Virus record (IMG/VR): IMGVR_UViG_3300032267_000311
Span: 1-27,532 of that record
Origin: a virus
DNA length: 27,532 nucleotides
Direction: 5' to 3' (one strand)
This document shows, one piece after another, positions 1-8,539 of the stretch. The notes under the pieces were generated by a model. That model saw only the letters and a list, made by a program, of their open reading frames with translations, was not told the DNA's origin and searched no databases. A program made the position numbers and the translations under genes. Position 1 is the first letter of the stretch. Each line of letters starts with the position of its first letter.

Positions 1-798
1 GGAAAGTGGCACACGCACGAAGTGCTTCAGACCGTTTGGCACGTCCGTGGTCAGGAACCATGCGTTCGGGTCGGTCAAGAAGTGGTTAACGGTGTAACCC
101 TCAGGGATCGAACCGTTGTTCTTCAGAGCGTTGATGTCGTTGTCAGTGGTTCCAACACGGAGGCTGGTTTCCAACAGACGGGTAGCAACGAACATCAGAG
201 CAGGCGGGATGACCAGCTTACGTGGCTTTGCTGCGATCAGCAGGCCGCGCTCATCCGTCCAAGCAGCGATTTGAATAACTGCGTTTTCCAACGAAGTCTC
301 ATTCAAGTCAGCAGCCGTGGAAGGGCGATTGCTGTTTGTACCACCCGAAACCAGCGGATGGGCTGTGCTAAACAACGAAACACCGTCGCCGCCAACAAAG
401 GCGCTGCTGAAGCCGTTGTTGATAACAGAAGCAGCTTTCACCTGTTTGGTGTACGCCATGGCGCGAGCCAGAGCCTTGGTGTAACGAGCAGACAGGCTGT
501 CGTACAGGTTGTCCTCAATCGCCTCTTCGGTGATCGAGAAACCAAGAGCAATGGTCTCGTGGTTGTAGCGAGCGGTGAAGGCTTCCTGCGCATTGTCATA
601 AGCAATTGCAGAACCTTCGTTTTTAACCGGAGCAGCGGAGAAACCGGACAGCTTGGTTTCTTCTTCAAAGCTACGCTCCGATTTCTCGGTTTCGTAAAGC
701 TCTTTATGCTCTTCGCCGTAACGGGAATACTCCAGACCAAACAGCGCATTAAGCCCCGGCAGGAGTTCTTTAAGTAGTTGGGCGCGTGAAATTGCCAT
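1..798 (-). CDS. Major capsid protein, Mu gpT-like (C-terminus off window)
   Basis: This is the reading frame open from an ATG at 798-796 down to the left edge, giving 266 codons without a stop, so the C-terminus is missing. The ATG follows AAGGAG with good spacing. The product begins MAISRAQLLKELLPG and contains the features I associate with the Mu gpT-like HK97-fold head subunit: an N-terminal helical segment, a GFSITEEAIEDN stretch near residue 95, an STAHPLVSGG stretch around 155, and a KLVIPPALMF strand around 205. It should form the icosahedral shell. It is the last gene seen of the leftward head operon, after scaffold and accessory head genes, which fits. Recognition is from memory of the family, not a search; another HK97-type capsid family remains possible. 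A long plus-strand frame over the same bases is its antisense shadow. Confidence 0.82.
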   Translation of the reverse strand, partial: MAISRAQLLKELLPGLNALFGLEYSRYGEEHKELYETEKSERSFEEETKLSGFSAAPVKNEGSAIAYDNAQEAFTARYNHETIALGFSITEEAIEDNLYDSLSARYTKALARAMAYTKQVKAASVINNGFSSAFVGGDGVSLFSTAHPLVSGGTNSNRPSTAADLNETSLENAVIQIAAWTDERGLLIAAKPRKLVIPPALMFVATRLLETSLRVGTTDNDINALKNNGSIPEGYTVNHFLTDPNAWFLTTDVPNGLKHFVRVPLS

Positions 799-811
799 TT
801 TAAATTACTCC

Positions 812-1636
812 TTAAGCAATGCTTGTGCCAGCATAATACTGATGCTGACCAAAGTTAATCTTGACCAAAATCTCTGGGTACTGCATGAACACAATAGTTG
901 AGTTCAAAGTAGCAACAGGAGCTTGGTTCAAAACAAACGAGGTAGCACCGGCAGAAGCAGCGGTGTCAACAAAAGAACCCGCAGAAACGTAGTTTCCGTT
1001 TGAGTCCAGCGAACCAACATCAGTACCAACTGGCAACGCGAACGGCAACGCCGAACAAGTCACAGTAGCGGTAGAAATGCTGGAGTAGGTTGCAGTACCC
1101 AGAGAAACCGCCGTATCAGGCACTAAACCAAGCACGCGAACGGGCAAAGATGAAGTGGTGGCGGGAGTGTCATTAGGAGCCAAGACAGCGTTCTTGGAGT
1201 TGCCTGTTGCAGTACTACCCGTGTTGTTGATCATGGCCAGATTTTGGCCAATCATGGCGCGAGCGCCAGAAGCAACAACGGTAGTAGCAGAACAAACCAC
1301 AGCTTTAAACACTTGGTCAGGATCGTCAGCAACAATAGCTACTGCATCACCAGCCGCAGTTGATGCTGGCCAGTATTGCTGAAATTGCTTTTGTTTTGTG
1401 ACGGGGTTGGTAAACGAACATCCCAAAAAGATGCCGGTTTGGTTACCTGCTGTGCCAGTAGACACAGACAGACGAACGATTTCACCACGGGACAGTCCTA
1501 CGTAATCACCGTAAAAAATTGCCGTGCTGTAACCATTAGTAATAGGGTACTCACGGGTGGACCCCGCAAACACCTGCCCACCAATCAAATTGATTGGCTT
1601 TAGCCCGTATGGGGCGTCAACAACTGGATAAGCCAT
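812..1636 (-). CDS. Probable virion protein, capsid decoration candidate
   Basis: The 274-residue product starts MAYPVVDAPYGLKPINLIGG and is rich in Gly, Ala, Ser, Thr and Val with few charged residues, as in beta-rich virion surface proteins. An ATG at 1636 follows CGGAG at normal spacing. Middle residues (about 110-230) are almost wholly small and Thr/Ser-rich, and the end (about 245-274) is more hydrophobic and aromatic. It lies between a small upstream gene and the major capsid gene, the usual place for head decoration or stabilising proteins. I have seen similar proteins beside capsid genes of aquatic phages, but I know no defined function. The decoration role is inferred from position and composition. 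Confidence 0.6.
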   Translation of the reverse strand: MAYPVVDAPYGLKPINLIGGQVFAGSTREYPITNGYSTAIFYGDYVGLSRGEIVRLSVSTGTAGNQTGIFLGCSFTNPVTKQKQFQQYWPASTAAGDAVAIVADDPDQVFKAVVCSATTVVASGARAMIGQNLAMINNTGSTATGNSKNAVLAPNDTPATTSSLPVRVLGLVPDTAVSLGTATYSSISTATVTCSALPFALPVGTDVGSLDSNGNYVSAGSFVDTAASAGATSFVLNQAPVATLNSTIVFMQYPEILVKINFGQHQYYAGTSIA

Positions 1637-1647
1637 TTAAAACTCCG

Positions 1648-2100
1648 TTATTTAATACCAGAACCAAAACCGCCGCGACTGACTGAAGATTTGCGATCCG
1701 CAAACAGCGGCATGCGGGGGTCATTGTTGCGCATGAAGTTGTTGTCAACAGACTCCATTTGTTTTTGCGCTTGATCGTTGTAGTAATCCGACATGGCGTC
1801 AGCTTTTTCGTTCGAGATTTTGCAAAGCAAAAGCCCACCGATTTCCACATTACCGTCAGAGTTTGCTTCGATCATCAATTCGGGGTGATCTTTTGCCTTA
1901 ACCGGAACCCAGCCCATCCTGAACTTACCGGACACGTTAGTGTTTGCGGCTTGCCCCATGATGTGCGTTGCAATCCACCGGAATGAATAGCCCGCTTCAG
2001 GGGTAGGATCTGGCAAGGAACTCGGCGGTACATAGACAGCCCGAGCGGTTTTTTCGCGTGACGCCAAGTCACGGGGGGTACGAGCGTTAGTTTCAGCCAT
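1648..2100 (-). CDS. Hypothetical head-operon protein, 150 aa
   Basis: I do not recognise this family. The product reads MAETNARTPRDLASREKT and has a basic N-terminus, a central region with YSFRWIATHIMG and GKFRMGWVPVKAKDHPE, and a Gly/Ser-rich tail ending FGSGIK. The start at 2100 is preferred over an in-frame ATG at 2106 because GGAG lies about 7 nt before 2100 but only 1-2 nt before 2106. It overlaps the end of the scaffold-like gene by 8 nt, indicating translational coupling. Its place between scaffold and decoration candidates suggests a virion or assembly protein, for example a minor head protein, but nothing in the sequence proves it. Confidence 0.65.
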   Translation of the reverse strand: MAETNARTPRDLASREKTARAVYVPPSSLPDPTPEAGYSFRWIATHIMGQAANTNVSGKFRMGWVPVKAKDHPELMIEANSDGNVEIGGLLLCKISNEKADAMSDYYNDQAQKQMESVDNNFMRNNDPRMPLFADRKSSVSRGGFGSGIK

Positions 2101-3007
2101 TTGCATTCTCCAATTTAACCAGTTGATCAGCGTATTGTTTCGGTGTTAAGCCAAACTTCTTAGCCAACGCGACTTGCGTGGTTGTTAGCTTGACTTGGCG
2201 AGTGCCTGACGAGCGTGTCGCAGGCGCAACAACTGCCGATTGTCTCTTGGAGGTAGACCCCCCAAACATGTCAGGGAAAGTCTTATGCAGGCGTGAATCT
2301 ATTGCCTGAAAGTACTCATCGCTTCGCGGGTCAGTACCCGAACCGACTAGTTTTTGATGCAGCCCTAGTGCGTAGCTGGTAACTTCCTCGTACCCCGGCG
2401 ATCCAAACCACTGGTTTTTTGCCTGCCAGCGCAGAGTTTTTTCGTCCGGTTGGACCGCTTGGGGAGCGGATACTTGTCTTTGTACAGTATCTGAAGTTGT
2501 TTGTAAAGGGGTAGGTCTGAAGTTCTTGATCGACTCCAATTTTAGTTTGGCTTCGGTCAAAGCCTCCTGTGCCGCAATGATGGCGTCTGTATCAAACGCC
2601 TCTTGCGCTTCCTTGTATTGGCGACGCACAGCAGCCAATTCTGCTTCAGCCGCAGCCTTTGCGGTTTCTGCATACTGTACTGTGCCATTGTCCACATACT
2701 GTTTAAGCTGTTGGTTTTCAGACAACAACTGTTGCGCAAAACGCTCAAGCTCTTGTTTCTCCCGCAGCGTGGCTTCCTTGGCGCGGCGCTCGTCATGGCG
2801 CGCATGCGTCAATTCTTTTATGCGCCCCTTTACCTTGTCCGAATACGACTCAATCTCGTCGTCGGTTGGGTCTTCAATATCCCGGTCCAGCGGCTTGCGC
2901 CCCCGGTCTTGCTCAGGCGTATCGTCAACAATTTCAATTTCAATGTCTTCGTCACTGGCTTTTGTGACTTGGACGCCGTTCTCATCTGGGAATTTGTACT
3001 CTTCCAT
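2093..3007 (-). CDS. Capsid scaffolding-like protein
   Basis: The 304-residue product is strongly acidic at the N-terminus (residues 15-55, many Asp/Glu), then a long charged, Ala/Gln/Glu-rich coiled-coil segment (about 65-165), then a proline-containing linker (about 165-190), and a basic C-terminus (about 255-304) containing KLTTTQVALAKKFGLTPKQ. This acidic, coiled-coil, basic-tail layout is typical of phage scaffolding proteins, whose basic C-terminus binds the inner capsid surface. The ATG at 3007 follows GAGGT. It is located between the portal and capsid genes, the normal scaffold position. No protease domain is visible. The assignment is by architecture and context; no family motif is decisive. 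Confidence 0.72.
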   Translation of the reverse strand: MEEYKFPDENGVQVTKASDEDIEIEIVDDTPEQDRGRKPLDRDIEDPTDDEIESYSDKVKGRIKELTHARHDERRAKEATLREKQELERFAQQLLSENQQLKQYVDNGTVQYAETAKAAAEAELAAVRRQYKEAQEAFDTDAIIAAQEALTEAKLKLESIKNFRPTPLQTTSDTVQRQVSAPQAVQPDEKTLRWQAKNQWFGSPGYEEVTSYALGLHQKLVGSGTDPRSDEYFQAIDSRLHKTFPDMFGGSTSKRQSAVVAPATRSSGTRQVKLTTTQVALAKKFGLTPKQYADQLVKLENANG

Positions 3008-3018
3008 GTGTTACCTCA

Positions 3019-3384
3019 TTAAGCGCGGCTGATGCCACGGGGGTCTTCGACAACAGCCTCAACCTGATCGTCATTGATCAGGCGGAACTCGCGGTCAAAA
3101 ATTTTCAATCGCGTACCGGAATAGGCACGTACCAAAACAAAGTCGCCCTCTTTGCACCAAGCACCGTAAGGAAACTTTACTTTGTCCTTGTATGCGTCAG
3201 GGCCTATCTTCACTACAAAAAGCACCGTTGATGCAGGCCCTTCCTGTTTGATAAACGCATCGGGCTTAACAATGTCAGTGCCCTCAAACGTCTCATCCAT
3301 CTCAGGAATAGCGCAAAGAAGTTTCCACCCAGTCGGTGCTGGGATTGTCTTTGCTTTTTGCTCTGGCGTAAGTTCTTCAGTCAT
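3019..3384 (-). CDS. GroES-like co-chaperonin (Cpn10)
   Basis: The 121-residue product from the ATG at 3384 aligns by eye with GroES: IPAPTGWKLL near the start (strand 1), then GTDIVKPDAF in the place of the mobile loop that contacts GroEL (GGIVL type in GroES), then FVVKIGPDAY (GEVLAVG position), and a C-terminal GDFVLVRAYSGTRLKIFD ... INDDQVEAVVED matching the GDxVLF-GTxIK-DILAVV pattern. Length is slightly above the usual 95-100 residues because of an N-terminal extension and a longer loop. A start at 3432 would overlap the upstream gene by 55 nt, whereas 3384 overlaps by 8 nt, so I chose 3384. Phage co-chaperonins such as T4 gp31 work with host GroEL to fold capsid protein; its location among portal, scaffold and capsid genes fits that job. 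Confidence 0.75.
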   Translation of the reverse strand: MTEELTPEQKAKTIPAPTGWKLLCAIPEMDETFEGTDIVKPDAFIKQEGPASTVLFVVKIGPDAYKDKVKFPYGAWCKEGDFVLVRAYSGTRLKIFDREFRLINDDQVEAVVEDPRGISRA

Positions 3385-3571
3385 TGGCTTCGTCCACTTT
3401 TTTAGCAAGGTCGATGATGTAACGCTCTGCAATGGCTAGACCTTGAATAACACCACAGAGTTTCCGATACTCCTCAAACGACTGACACACGCCGTTAGCC
3501 AAATCATCGGCGTAGTTGTTCAAATCGTCGCGGATCTTTTCGCGCAATACGCGCGCAAATTCATGAATCAT
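3377..3571 (-). CDS. Hypothetical small helical protein, 64 aa
   Basis: I do not recognise this protein. It reads MIHEFARVLREKIRDD, is probably mostly alpha-helical, and has mixed charge with no membrane segment or signal peptide. It starts inside the portal stop codon (ATGA overlap of 4 nt) and its own stop overlaps the co-chaperonin start by 8 nt, so it is locked into the same operon by translational coupling. Small helical proteins of this size between portal and scaffold genes occur in many phages without known function. The tight overlaps on both sides are the main reason to believe it is real. Confidence 0.65.
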   Translation of the reverse strand: MIHEFARVLREKIRDDLNNYADDLANGVCQSFEEYRKLCGVIQGLAIAERYIIDLAKKVDEAND

Positions 3572-6177
3572 TCTTTGTTCTCCGGTTTGCGTTGTTGAGC
3601 TTGTTCGGCCTGCACGGCTGTCTGCGCTCTATGTTTGGCAATATCTGCCCCAATACGCAGCCCCTCAATCTCATGCTGGGCGTCTTGCTTGGCTTTGCTC
3701 TCTTTAATCTGCGCACCCATCTTCATACCGGCAAGCTGCATGTCGCCAGTCATCTTCTCTTTATCCAACTCAAGTCGAGCTTGATCCAGCGCGGTGCGGC
3801 TTGCTTGTGCTTGTGCTTGGACCTGTGCAGCCTGCGCTTGCGCGGCTGCTACCTGCATTTTTAGCTGCATGTCCTGCTGCTTTAGCTGTGCATCAAGTTG
3901 TGCTTTCTGCGAATCAAGCTGAATCCGCGCCTGTGCTTCCTGTTGCTTCATCTGCAACTCTTGCTGCTTCATCTGCAACTCCTGCATCTGCATCTGGATT
4001 AGCGGATCTTGTGCTTGCTGCTGCGCCTGCTCTCTGGCCTGCTGCGCTTTGTTCTGCTCGACCACCTGCTTGGATGCTTGTGCAATCAGATTAGAGAGCG
4101 CGTACTCGGCTTCTGGGGGCAAGTCATCGTCGTATTTAGGCAACGCCGCGCCAAGCTGCTGTTCTACTTGATAGCGATACAGGAACCCAGCATGTTCTGC
4201 GATATGCTCCATGAGAGCGGCTGAGATCTGCTGTGCTTTCGGGTTCTGCCCAAGTGCCTGAGCAATCGTTGGGTCTTGAATCATCGCCATGTGAACCTGA
4301 ATGTGCGACTTGTGGTCTTGGTAGAAGAACGCCTTGACCGGCTCGCTCTTCATCAGGTTCATGTTCTCCGTTACCGGATCGCGCGGCTTCATGTCCTCTG
4401 GCAGAGGCACCAGTTTATTTGCGTGTTTGATGCCCAGAATCTCCAACATCTGCCGGTGCAACTGTGGCAGATCGTAAATGTCCGGTGCCATCTGCGCCAT
4501 CTGAATGACGGCTTGATACTGAACAACTCGCTGACTCAGCGTAGCCGCGTTGGGATCACTAACAGGGATGATATCTAAATGGTCGTAGTCAGACTTTTTC
4601 GCCTTGCGCGGTCCCTCTTCTGGGTCGTAGTCGTATTCTGCATCGGTTTCGTCCCGAACAATCTGCGCAAGCAAGCGCAGTTCCTGCTTGAAGCTGTAGT
4701 GCAGGCGCGCCGGCACCGCCGTCATTACCTTGAGTTGGCGCTCCAGCAGAGCGAGCGTGGTCCCCACTGGTGCTTGACCCGACATGTCACTAACTTGCAT
4801 GTCAGCCGTGGCTGCGAAGCGCCGCCCTTCTTCCACAATCGTGGAAAGTAACTGATACAGGACGTTTGACGGCTCTTTGTATGGCAGCGGCAAGATGTTG
4901 TCGCGCAGTGCCCCTGAACCAATATCTACATCACGCCACTCTCCCGGCGCAATTGGTGTGTCATCACCCTTGATCCGCAACCCACGGGATTTCAAACCGC
5001 CCGGTAAGTTTGAGAGCGTGCCCGCATCAACAAGCTGACGCATGATGCTGGTAGCGGATTTGGCAAAGCCGCCAATCAGATGGAATAACCCGAAGCCATA
5101 CGCACCAAAGCCGGGAATGTAGTCGTACTTAACAAAGTGCTGGCGCTTCAGGCAGAACTCGTCCTCTTCTCTCCAGTTGCGCCGAACAGCCAGTACGTCG
5201 TTCGTCCCCTTAACAATCGTGATCACATATGGACGCGCAATGCCGGTTTCTTCCCCGTCATCATCCTTGTCCTCAAACCCGGCAATATCCAGATCGGCGT
5301 GGATCTCGTAAATAATGTAGCGGTCGTCGTTCAGATCGCTAAAGCCAGTCTCTTTGTCCTTGGCTTTCTGAATGTCTGTCTGCTCGCGGCTAGGGTCGGG
5401 CAACTCAATATCCCGGTAAAAACCGGCTTGTTGCAACCGCACAATCTCTTGCTCGGTCTTGCGCATAACATGCGTAACCCGATAGCACGTATCCAGATCT
5501 GTGGCTCCGTACGGCAGGATGATGTCCTCTGCCGGTACAAACATTGATACCGGGCGGTCAAGCGACGGATCGAAATAAACTTTCTTGAAAGCCGAACCCG
5601 TTGCCGGTAAACTCCACAGCATGCGTTCATGCTCGGGCCTAAACTCGCGCATCACTTCCGTAAGCTCGTAGTTCAGGTCGTCCTCAACTCGCTTAGCGGC
5701 TTCTTTTTTCTCTGGCGTCTCTTTACCAAGGATCTTGGTGCGCACCGGACCTTGCGCGGGGAACGACTCAGTGATAGCTTCAGACTGGAACCGTACAACG
5801 GCTTCCGTAATCATGGGGTGGAACACGCCACAAGCACCGTTCCACGGCTCCGTGCGCTCCTCATACTGGAGACCCAAGAGTTTCAGCCCCTCTTTGTAGG
5901 ACTTCTCCCAGTCCTTGCGCGAAGCGCGGTCATTCTCAATGGCTTCAGCTAGCTCTCCCGCTAACATATCCAAGTCGCCCGCATCAATGTCGTCGGCAAG
6001 GTTGGCGTAAAAGTCGGACGCTTCACCGTCTTTCTCAATACTGATCTCAAGATCACCGGCCTTGATGTTGACTGCTTCCGGGTCAACGATCTCAATCTCA
6101 AGCGGTTCTTCCTGCGCAGCCAGCGTGTCAATGCCCTGCGGTGCGCTATAGAGTGCTTTGTCAATATTGGTAGCCAT
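3568..6177 (-). CDS. Portal protein with long Gln-rich coiled-coil tail
   Basis: The 869-residue product is a large portal protein, the dodecameric ring at the capsid vertex through which DNA enters. An acidic N-terminus (1-75) is followed by RKDWEKSYKEGLKLLG (about 87-102) and EPWNGACGVFHPMITEAVVRF (about 110-130), a pattern I associate with portals of podovirus-like and related aquatic phages, then the portal core up to about residue 660. Residues about 700-815 are extremely Gln/Ala/Lys-rich and predicted coiled coil, including tandem QMKQQEL units. This makes it longer than most portals (500-750 aa) and is reminiscent of the helical barrel at the C-terminus of P22 portal. Start ATG overlaps the upstream stop by 1 nt (TGATG). 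It follows terminase, as usual. I am confident in portal, less so in subfamily. Confidence 0.85.
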   Translation of the reverse strand: MATNIDKALYSAPQGIDTLAAQEEPLEIEIVDPEAVNIKAGDLEISIEKDGEASDFYANLADDIDAGDLDMLAGELAEAIENDRASRKDWEKSYKEGLKLLGLQYEERTEPWNGACGVFHPMITEAVVRFQSEAITESFPAQGPVRTKILGKETPEKKEAAKRVEDDLNYELTEVMREFRPEHERMLWSLPATGSAFKKVYFDPSLDRPVSMFVPAEDIILPYGATDLDTCYRVTHVMRKTEQEIVRLQQAGFYRDIELPDPSREQTDIQKAKDKETGFSDLNDDRYIIYEIHADLDIAGFEDKDDDGEETGIARPYVITIVKGTNDVLAVRRNWREEDEFCLKRQHFVKYDYIPGFGAYGFGLFHLIGGFAKSATSIMRQLVDAGTLSNLPGGLKSRGLRIKGDDTPIAPGEWRDVDIGSGALRDNILPLPYKEPSNVLYQLLSTIVEEGRRFAATADMQVSDMSGQAPVGTTLALLERQLKVMTAVPARLHYSFKQELRLLAQIVRDETDAEYDYDPEEGPRKAKKSDYDHLDIIPVSDPNAATLSQRVVQYQAVIQMAQMAPDIYDLPQLHRQMLEILGIKHANKLVPLPEDMKPRDPVTENMNLMKSEPVKAFFYQDHKSHIQVHMAMIQDPTIAQALGQNPKAQQISAALMEHIAEHAGFLYRYQVEQQLGAALPKYDDDLPPEAEYALSNLIAQASKQVVEQNKAQQAREQAQQQAQDPLIQMQMQELQMKQQELQMKQQEAQARIQLDSQKAQLDAQLKQQDMQLKMQVAAAQAQAAQVQAQAQASRTALDQARLELDKEKMTGDMQLAGMKMGAQIKESKAKQDAQHEIEGLRIGADIAKHRAQTAVQAEQAQQRKPENKE
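3942..3990 (-). repeat. Tandem repeat in portal tail, ~21-nt units
   Basis: Within the Gln-rich tail of the portal gene, the plus strand shows GCTTCATCTGCAACTC twice in a row with a near-identical spacer of CTGC or TTGCT, then a partial third copy. On the coding strand the units give ELQMKQQ repeated. It looks like an in-frame tandem duplication in a coiled coil, so its length may vary between relatives. Confidence 0.6.
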
Positions 6178-6443
6178 CAGTATCTCTTCTTTAAAGTTGC
6201 CCGATTAGTGGCGGGATCATACTTGAATGCTGACACGGGCTTGCCTGTGCGTTTTTTAGCCCGATCAAGCGCACGTTCTTCTGCTGTCATGGCATCGCGT
6301 TCGCGTCCTGCGGCAGTCAAATTGCCAAACTCGTCCACGTGCCCCCTAGAACGTAAAACGTCGAGCGCAGCGTCCCTTGACCCCATCTGTGCTGACAGAC
6401 GGTCAATCAGTTGACCACGACCCATGAACTTTTGTGTTGCCAT
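6177..6443 (-). CDS. Hypothetical protein between terminase and portal, 88 aa
   Basis: The product reads MATQKFMGRGQLIDRL and is basic and helical, ending in a Lys/Arg-rich segment (NRATLKKRY). I do not recognise a family with certainty. The start at 6443 lies just after the large terminase stop and its stop overlaps the portal start by 1 nt. A longer in-frame version starting at 6665 would overlap the terminase gene by over 200 nt and its extra N-terminus is an antisense-like Arg-rich sequence, so I reject it. A small basic protein at this place is often seen between terminase and portal in aquatic phages; a role in packaging or head completion is only a guess. Confidence 0.62.
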   Translation of the reverse strand: MATQKFMGRGQLIDRLSAQMGSRDAALDVLRSRGHVDEFGNLTAAGRERDAMTAEERALDRAKKRTGKPVSAFKYDPATNRATLKKRY

Positions 6444-6444
6444 A

Positions 6445-7986
6445 CTAATAATAAGCAGCCGTGCGACGGCGGAAAAGCGACAACTCATCCTTCTCGTCCG
6501 AGTCCAACGCGATAAATCCACCTTGGCGGTATCGTAACAGGGCTTGGGTGGTCGTATCCACGTAATCGTCATGTTCCCCAACGGGAAATGTCGCAACTTC
6601 TTCAATGACTTCGCGTGCCCAGCGCGTATCCGGTGCCCAGACTTTTCCTGAATGAAATAAGTCACTTACCGCGTTCATCCGAACCATTTTGTCATTGCCG
6701 CGACTAGGCGAGAATTCCTGAACGGGAATGCCCATAGCCCGCAACTCTTGGATGAGCGGTGCGCCCGCTGCCTTTTTCTCCACAATGAAGGCATCTGGGT
6801 CCCACTCCTTCCAATGTTTGAACGCTGCCGACTTCAATTCGGGAAAAGCCATGCGTTCCTTGAACGCATCAAGCAGAATTATCTGCGGCGAGTTGTTTTC
6901 TTCTTCATTATAGAAGACACCCCACGTAGTACAGGCTGAATAGTCCGAATTGTTCTTGGTCTCAAACGCCGTATCCCACGACTGGATGATGTACTCGCAC
7001 GTGGGTGGGTCATCGTCCGGCCAAATGCGCCAATGTTTGCGTGAGACGACCGCTGAGGTGTCGGCTGTGGGCTGCTGCATGTACTGCGCATTCCAAAACC
7101 GGGGGTCCATGTTGGCTTTTTTGCTTTTTAGCTGGTCAAGCGGCCACTGCTCAGGCCAAAGCGACTTTTCCTGCTCCGTACCTTCATTAAGAATGGCAGG
7201 AAGCTCAACAATCTCCCACCGATCAGCGTCTTTGTTCTTTGTTTGGTAGTCGATCAAGCGCCCAGTCAGGTCAATCAGGGACCAGCGCGTCATAATTACT
7301 ATGATTGCACCACCCGGCATCAAGCGCTGTAGCGGCCCAGTCTGAAACCAAGACCATGCGTTATCAAAAGCCAGCCGAGAGTTGATCTTTACGTCTTGTT
7401 CCGAGTGTGGATCGTCAATTACAAACAGATCCGCGCCCCGTCCAGCTAGCGCACCCCCTACGCCTGCGGCGTAGTACTGTCCGCCCGCCGTTGTTGACCA
7501 CTTCCCCGCAGCTTTCTGGTCATCTGCCACATTTGTTTGGGGGAAAATCTCTGCGTAGTCCTCGCCGTCGATCAAATTTCGTATGCGCCGCCCGTAATCC
7601 TCAGACAAACTGGCGGTGTGCGTGCCCATGATGATCTTCTTTTCGGGGTGTTTACCCAAAAAGTACGCGGGGAACAGGTAAGACGAGAACTCAGACTTAC
7701 CCATACGTGGCGCGATGTTGATGATCACACGCTTTTTTGTGCCGTTGAGCACATCATGAAAGATCTTTGCCAGCTTGCGGTGGTGAGCGCCCACCTTAAA
7801 CCCTGGATATACGGCAGCAGCAAAACCTAAAATTGAGTTGTGCGCGGCAGACATGCGCGCTCGATGCTCTCGGACTTCCAAATCCTCAAACAACTCCATC
7901 TTGTCCTTGGTGGACATGTGGGGAAGCGCTCGCTGGAGCGCTTGAAGCTCAGCTTTACTAAGCGTCGTGAAGTTGTTCAGGGACAT
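6445..7986 (-). CDS. terL: Terminase large subunit
   Basis: The 513-residue packaging motor and nuclease is recognisable by its motifs. The ATPase domain has a Walker A-like NIAPRMGKSE (about 90-99), a Walker B LFVIDDPHSEQD (about 187-198) and a coupling region MTRWS (about 232-236). The nuclease domain begins at QSWDTAF (first acidic residue D338), with IVEKKAAG (E403) and HDDYVD (D473/D474) providing the other metal ligands of the RNase H-like fold. The length is typical. It translocates DNA into the prohead through the portal and cuts concatemers. It overlaps the upstream small-terminase candidate by 29 nt, and no strong Shine-Dalgarno site precedes its ATG, which suggests translation depends on the upstream gene. 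Confidence 0.95.
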   Translation of the reverse strand: MSLNNFTTLSKAELQALQRALPHMSTKDKMELFEDLEVREHRARMSAAHNSILGFAAAVYPGFKVGAHHRKLAKIFHDVLNGTKKRVIINIAPRMGKSEFSSYLFPAYFLGKHPEKKIIMGTHTASLSEDYGRRIRNLIDGEDYAEIFPQTNVADDQKAAGKWSTTAGGQYYAAGVGGALAGRGADLFVIDDPHSEQDVKINSRLAFDNAWSWFQTGPLQRLMPGGAIIVIMTRWSLIDLTGRLIDYQTKNKDADRWEIVELPAILNEGTEQEKSLWPEQWPLDQLKSKKANMDPRFWNAQYMQQPTADTSAVVSRKHWRIWPDDDPPTCEYIIQSWDTAFETKNNSDYSACTTWGVFYNEEENNSPQIILLDAFKERMAFPELKSAAFKHWKEWDPDAFIVEKKAAGAPLIQELRAMGIPVQEFSPSRGNDKMVRMNAVSDLFHSGKVWAPDTRWAREVIEEVATFPVGEHDDYVDTTTQALLRYRQGGFIALDSDEKDELSLFRRRTAAYY

Positions 7987-8533
7987 CTGATACGTCTACG
8001 ACATCAACAACCTGCATAAAGCGATTGAGCTTCTCTTTAATGCGCGTCTCCAACTCGGAATCAGTCAGGTCAGCTTTCTTAATCTCAATCTTCTCAGTGA
8101 ACAAACCAACCTCAGTCACGCGCCCCAGCATTCCAAGCGCCTTGAGGCGGATACTCGGGTTCGTGTGCTTTGTCTCTTCAACGATCTTTGCTACTGTATA
8201 GCCACGAAGTTCCTTGGCCTGTTGCACAAACTCCCAATCATATGCGGTGAGCATCCCAGTTAAATGCTGCACTGCAACAGGCGTCTTGATTGCAGCTAGC
8301 GCCGTGCGCTGATCGTCTGTGTCCGTGGTCGCAACTAATGAGCCAAAGGCTTTCCGCGCGCGGTCAACTTCTATTTCCTGCTCAAGCGCGGCGTCTGGCA
8401 CCACGCCCAGATCTTCTAGCCACTTTGTAGTGGCAACTTTAGCCGACACAATCTTTTCCGGCGCAGCCGTATGCAACGGCGTGAAGTTTGCCGTGTCTGT
8501 AATAGCGGGAGCATGTATTAAATGTTCTAGCAT
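7958..8533 (-). CDS. terS: Terminase small subunit (putative)
   Basis: The 191-residue product is first in the leftward operon and directly precedes and overlaps the large terminase, the standard place of the small subunit that recognises the pac or cos site. The C-terminal half contains NPSIRLKALGMLGRVTEVGLF (about 125-145) and a charged helix DSELETRIKEKLNRF (about 157-171), a pattern I have seen in small-terminase-like proteins of aquatic phages. The N-terminus (1-60) is Thr/Ala-rich with no clear helix-turn-helix. There is no good ribosome-binding site ahead of the ATG; a possible promoter at 8540-8568 would start transcription at or very near the ATG, so the message may be leaderless. 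Function is inferred mainly from position. Confidence 0.68.
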   Translation of the reverse strand: MLEHLIHAPAITDTANFTPLHTAAPEKIVSAKVATTKWLEDLGVVPDAALEQEIEVDRARKAFGSLVATTDTDDQRTALAAIKTPVAVQHLTGMLTAYDWEFVQQAKELRGYTVAKIVEETKHTNPSIRLKALGMLGRVTEVGLFTEKIEIKKADLTDSELETRIKEKLNRFMQVVDVVDVSDVPEQLHDA

Positions 8534-8539
8534 GAAACC

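Noticed and set aside
22-777. Long plus-strand open frame of 251 codons
   Set aside because: It is antisense to the Mu gpT-like capsid gene, has Cys/Arg-rich composition unlike a real protein and no matching ribosome-binding site; the minus-strand frame is clearly coding.
2526-3032. Plus-strand open frame of 168 codons
   Set aside because: Antisense shadow of the scaffold-like gene, dominated by Ser, Ala and Cys as expected from reading a coiled-coil gene backwards.
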